DNA of 34,718 nucleotides from Thermomicrobiaceae bacterium. GTDB taxonomy: Bacteria > Chloroflexota > Chloroflexia > Thermomicrobiales > Thermomicrobiaceae. Positions 32,861 to 34,718 of this stretch are shown piece after piece. A program made the position numbers and the translations under genes. Under the pieces are notes generated by a model that had not been told where the DNA came from, made no database searches, and worked only from the letters and a program-made list of their open reading frames with translations. Positions within the stretch are counted from its first letter, which is position 1. Each line of letters opens with the position of its first letter. Location of the stretch: positions 1 to 34,718 of the forward strand of contig JADBJL010000028.1 of the NCBI GenBank assembly GCA_014874455.1, written 5' to 3'.

Positions 32861-34561
32861 TCACTCCAAAGCCATGAGAAGCGGGTAATGTGGTTGGCCG
32901 CCTGCCACGACCTCGATTTCCAGGTGAGGCCAGCGCTTCCGGATCGTCTCCGCGAGCGCCTGCACGGTGTCAGTGGCGATTCCCTTACCGGTGAAGATCG
33001 TCAGGAGCTCGGCTGACGACGGATCGGCCGCCTCAAGGAGCGCGATCGCCGTGCCCGCAAGGTCGTCGGTCGCGACGACGACGTGGTCGTCGAGCAAGCC
33101 GATAAACTGACCCTTCTTGACCGCGACGCTGTTCACGGTGGCGTCGCGTGTGGCTTGAGTGAGCGCCAACGAGCGGACGTGTTCCAAGGCCTGGCTCATC
33201 GCCGCAGCGTTCTCGTCGAGACCTGCCGCGAAGTTGAACGCGGCCAGGGCCGCGATACCCTGCTGCACGCTTCGCGACGGCACCACTCGAACCCGCTTGT
33301 GGGCCAGCCGGGCGGCCTGCTGGGCTGTCGGCACGATGTTGGAATCGTTCGGGAGGACGATAACTTCTTCCTGCGGCAGTCGCTCGATGGCTGACAGAAT
33401 GTCCTCGGTGCTCGGGTTCATCGTGGCACCGCCTGGAACGACCGTCGCGCCCAGGCCCTCGAAGACTCGGATCAGGCCCTCGCCGTTCGCAACTGCGACG
33501 ATGCCGATCGGGATCTCCGGGCGGTGCGCGCGTGCGGCCTCGCGTTCGGCTACGAGTTTGCGCGTCTGCGCGGCCATGTTGTCGATGCGGACGTCGTAGA
33601 GCTCGCCGAAAGCGAGCGCTGTCTCCAGTACTAGGCCGGGATGCTGAGTGTGGAGGTGTACTTTGACCATGTGGCGATCGCCGACGACGACCGCCGATGC
33701 TCCCAGTTCCTGGATCTGGCGCTTGAACTCTTCGACCGGGATGTCCTCGCCGCTCAGGACGAAGTTGGTGCAGTAGCCAAACGCCTCCTCGCCGTGCAGC
33801 TCGTGTAGGCGGTCGAGGAACTCCATCGCTTCGGCAACGTGCCCTTCGGCGACTTGCACCGCCGGTGCCTCGATCACCGGAGCGGTTCCGGTCGCGGACG
33901 CAGCGAGTGCGTCGATGAGGACGGCGACGCCTTGCCCACCAGCGTCCACAACGCCCGCTTGCTTGAGGATGGGCAGCATCTCCGGCGTGCGCCGGACGGT
34001 CTCGATCGCCGCGTGCCGCGCAGCCACCAGCGCGGCGGCGATCCGCGGATCGGACTCCACCGCCTCGGTCGCCGCCTGCGCCACTTCACGCAGGACGGTC
34101 AGCATCGTTCCTTCCACCGGGTTCAGCACGGCCTGGTATGCCAGTTGCGCTGCCCTGGTCAGGCCCCGTGCCAGCGCAGCGCCGTCGAGAATGGTTTGGT
34201 CGTTGGCCGCCTCGGAGAGGCCAGCGAAGAGCTGGTACAGGATGACGCCGGAGTTGCCGCGCGCTCCCATCAACGCCCCGCGTGTCGCCTCACGCAGCAG
34301 CGTTCCCACGGTTTCGGCTCTGGCACTCTGGGCTGCACGAATGGCTGACTCTAGAGTCAGGAGCATGTTCGTCCCCGTGTCGCCGTCCGGTACCGGAAAG
34401 ACGTTCAGGGCATTGATGCTGGCGACGTGGGGACGAAAGCGCTCGACCGCCGTCTCGAGCGCGCACAAGAGGAACGGGGCTGTCCAAATGATGTCGGCAT
34501 GGCTTTCGATCGGCTCCGACCGCTGACCCGCCAGTTCAGTCGCCGGTTCACAGTGCTCCAC
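32861..34561 (-). CDS. fakA: Fatty acid kinase catalytic protein FakA (DhaL-type kinase domain)
   Basis: A 566-residue FakA/YloV-type protein. The N-terminal DhaL-like kinase domain has NVFPVPDGDTGTNM (53-66), with the aspartates that bind Mg-ATP, and GARGNSGVILYQLFAG; the VVDAGGQGV segment ends it near 214. The middle domain (EEAFGYCTNFVLSGED, HMVKVHLHTQHPG) and a C-terminal DegV-like domain follow. Together with FakB it makes acyl phosphate from exogenous or recycled fatty acids, feeding PlsY or acyl exchange. I chose GTG 34561 because AAAGG lies six bases upstream; a TTG at 34576 is an alternative, and no ATG occurs before the kinase domain. First gene of the fakA-fakB unit. Confidence 0.92.
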   Translation of the reverse strand: MEHCEPATELAGQRSEPIESHADIIWTAPFLLCALETAVERFRPHVASINALNVFPVPDGDTGTNMLLTLESAIRAAQSARAETVGTLLREATRGALMGARGNSGVILYQLFAGLSEAANDQTILDGAALARGLTRAAQLAYQAVLNPVEGTMLTVLREVAQAATEAVESDPRIAAALVAARHAAIETVRRTPEMLPILKQAGVVDAGGQGVAVLIDALAASATGTAPVIEAPAVQVAEGHVAEAMEFLDRLHELHGEEAFGYCTNFVLSGEDIPVEEFKRQIQELGASAVVVGDRHMVKVHLHTQHPGLVLETALAFGELYDVRIDNMAAQTRKLVAEREAARAHRPEIPIGIVAVANGEGLIRVFEGLGATVVPGGATMNPSTEDILSAIERLPQEEVIVLPNDSNIVPTAQQAARLAHKRVRVVPSRSVQQGIAALAAFNFAAGLDENAAAMSQALEHVRSLALTQATRDATVNSVAVKKGQFIGLLDDHVVVATDDLAGTAIALLEAADPSSAELLTIFTGKGIATDTVQALAETIRKRWPHLEIEVVAGGQPHYPLLMALE

Positions 34562-34636
34562 AGTCTGCCTTTCCAATCGTCACCTTCGTCGCGCCTCCGG
34601 CTTGATCTCGGCTGATAGCGCTTGCCGTCCGGGGCT

Positions 34637-34650
34637 ACTATACCCGGGTA
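34637..34650 (-). promoter_or_regulatory. Candidate fakA -10 box overlapping a 10-bp palindrome
   Basis: On the minus strand TATAGT (34642-34637) is a good -10 box, about 75 bases before the fakA start. It overlaps the perfect palindrome TACCCGGGTA (34641-34650), which could be an operator. No clear -35 box was found at 16-18 bases. Confidence 0.35.
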
Positions 34651-34710
34651 GCGGCTGTAAGGTACGCGTGGCACCGGGCCTTTTGCACCACTGCGACGCG
34701 TATGTTAGGC

Positions 34711-34716
34711 TTGACA
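34711..34716 (+). promoter_or_regulatory. Consensus -35 box at the window edge
   Basis: A perfect TTGACA is two bases from the right end of the window. It may be the -35 box of a plus-strand gene beyond the edge, divergent from fakA; the -10 region is not visible. Confidence 0.3.
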
Positions 34717-34718
34717 CG

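Noticed and set aside
1..34718. CRISPR arrays, insertion sequences, phage or toxin-antitoxin genes
   Set aside because: No spaced direct repeats of CRISPR type, no terminal inverted repeats with a transposase, and no such proteins in any frame; the window looks like core chromosome.

Overview
The window is about 34.7 kb of GC-rich bacterial chromosome. Its core is a division and cell wall (dcw) cluster: mraZ, rsmH, ftsL-like, ftsI, murF, mraY, murD, ftsW, murC, murB, ddl, ftsQ, ftsZ, followed by nrdR. Dense GTGA/ATGA stop-start overlaps, GTG starts, the low affinity iron permease-type protein, RecG with an N-terminal extension, and the shape of the dcw cluster suggest a thermophilic Chloroflexota of the Thermomicrobia type (Thermomicrobium/Sphaerobacter relatives). 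This placement is inference from family recognition, not from a marker gene such as 16S rRNA.

Layout. 1-345 (-): N-terminal end of an APC-type amino acid permease, cut by the window edge. 680-2981 (+): a CorA-type Mg/Co channel and an iron-dependent alcohol dehydrogenase of the hydroxyacid-oxoacid transhydrogenase type. 2982-3900: a long non-coding stretch with tandem hairpins, a 21-bp imperfect palindrome, a good sigma70-type promoter, and a repeat array at the predicted start of the mraZ transcript. The array consists of four GTGG boxes spaced exactly 10 bp apart, interleaved with three DnaA-box-like 9-mers. 3901-17125 (+): the dcw genes, mostly translationally coupled. 17126-17479: a second promoter and a strongly structured leader in front of ftsZ (17480-18583). 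nrdR and a membrane-tethered protein with a papain-like Cys/His/Asp arrangement follow, to 20291.

After the cluster: thioredoxin (-) diverges from a two-gene glycosyltransferase unit (+) with a flavin-reductase-like gene behind it (to 23858). On the minus strand lie recG and, downstream of it, an MqnA/MqnD-like gene. A small two-helix low affinity iron permease-type gene (+) is followed by three minus-strand groups: prsW-mprF (membrane protease and lipid aminoacyltransferase/flippase), and fakA-fakB (fatty acid kinase and its DegV-type lipid carrier).

How they fit together: the plus-strand core makes UDP-MurNAc-pentapeptide and lipid I (MurB, C, D, F, Ddl, MraY), supplies septal synthesis (FtsW, FtsI), the divisome core (FtsL, FtsQ) and the Z ring (FtsZ). 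murE, murG and ftsA are absent from places they often occupy. The minus-strand groups concern membrane lipids and envelope stress. The most distinctive signals are the combined MraZ-type/DnaA-box array in the mraZ promoter and the ftsZ leader structure. No tRNA, rRNA, CRISPR array, transposase or phage gene was seen.
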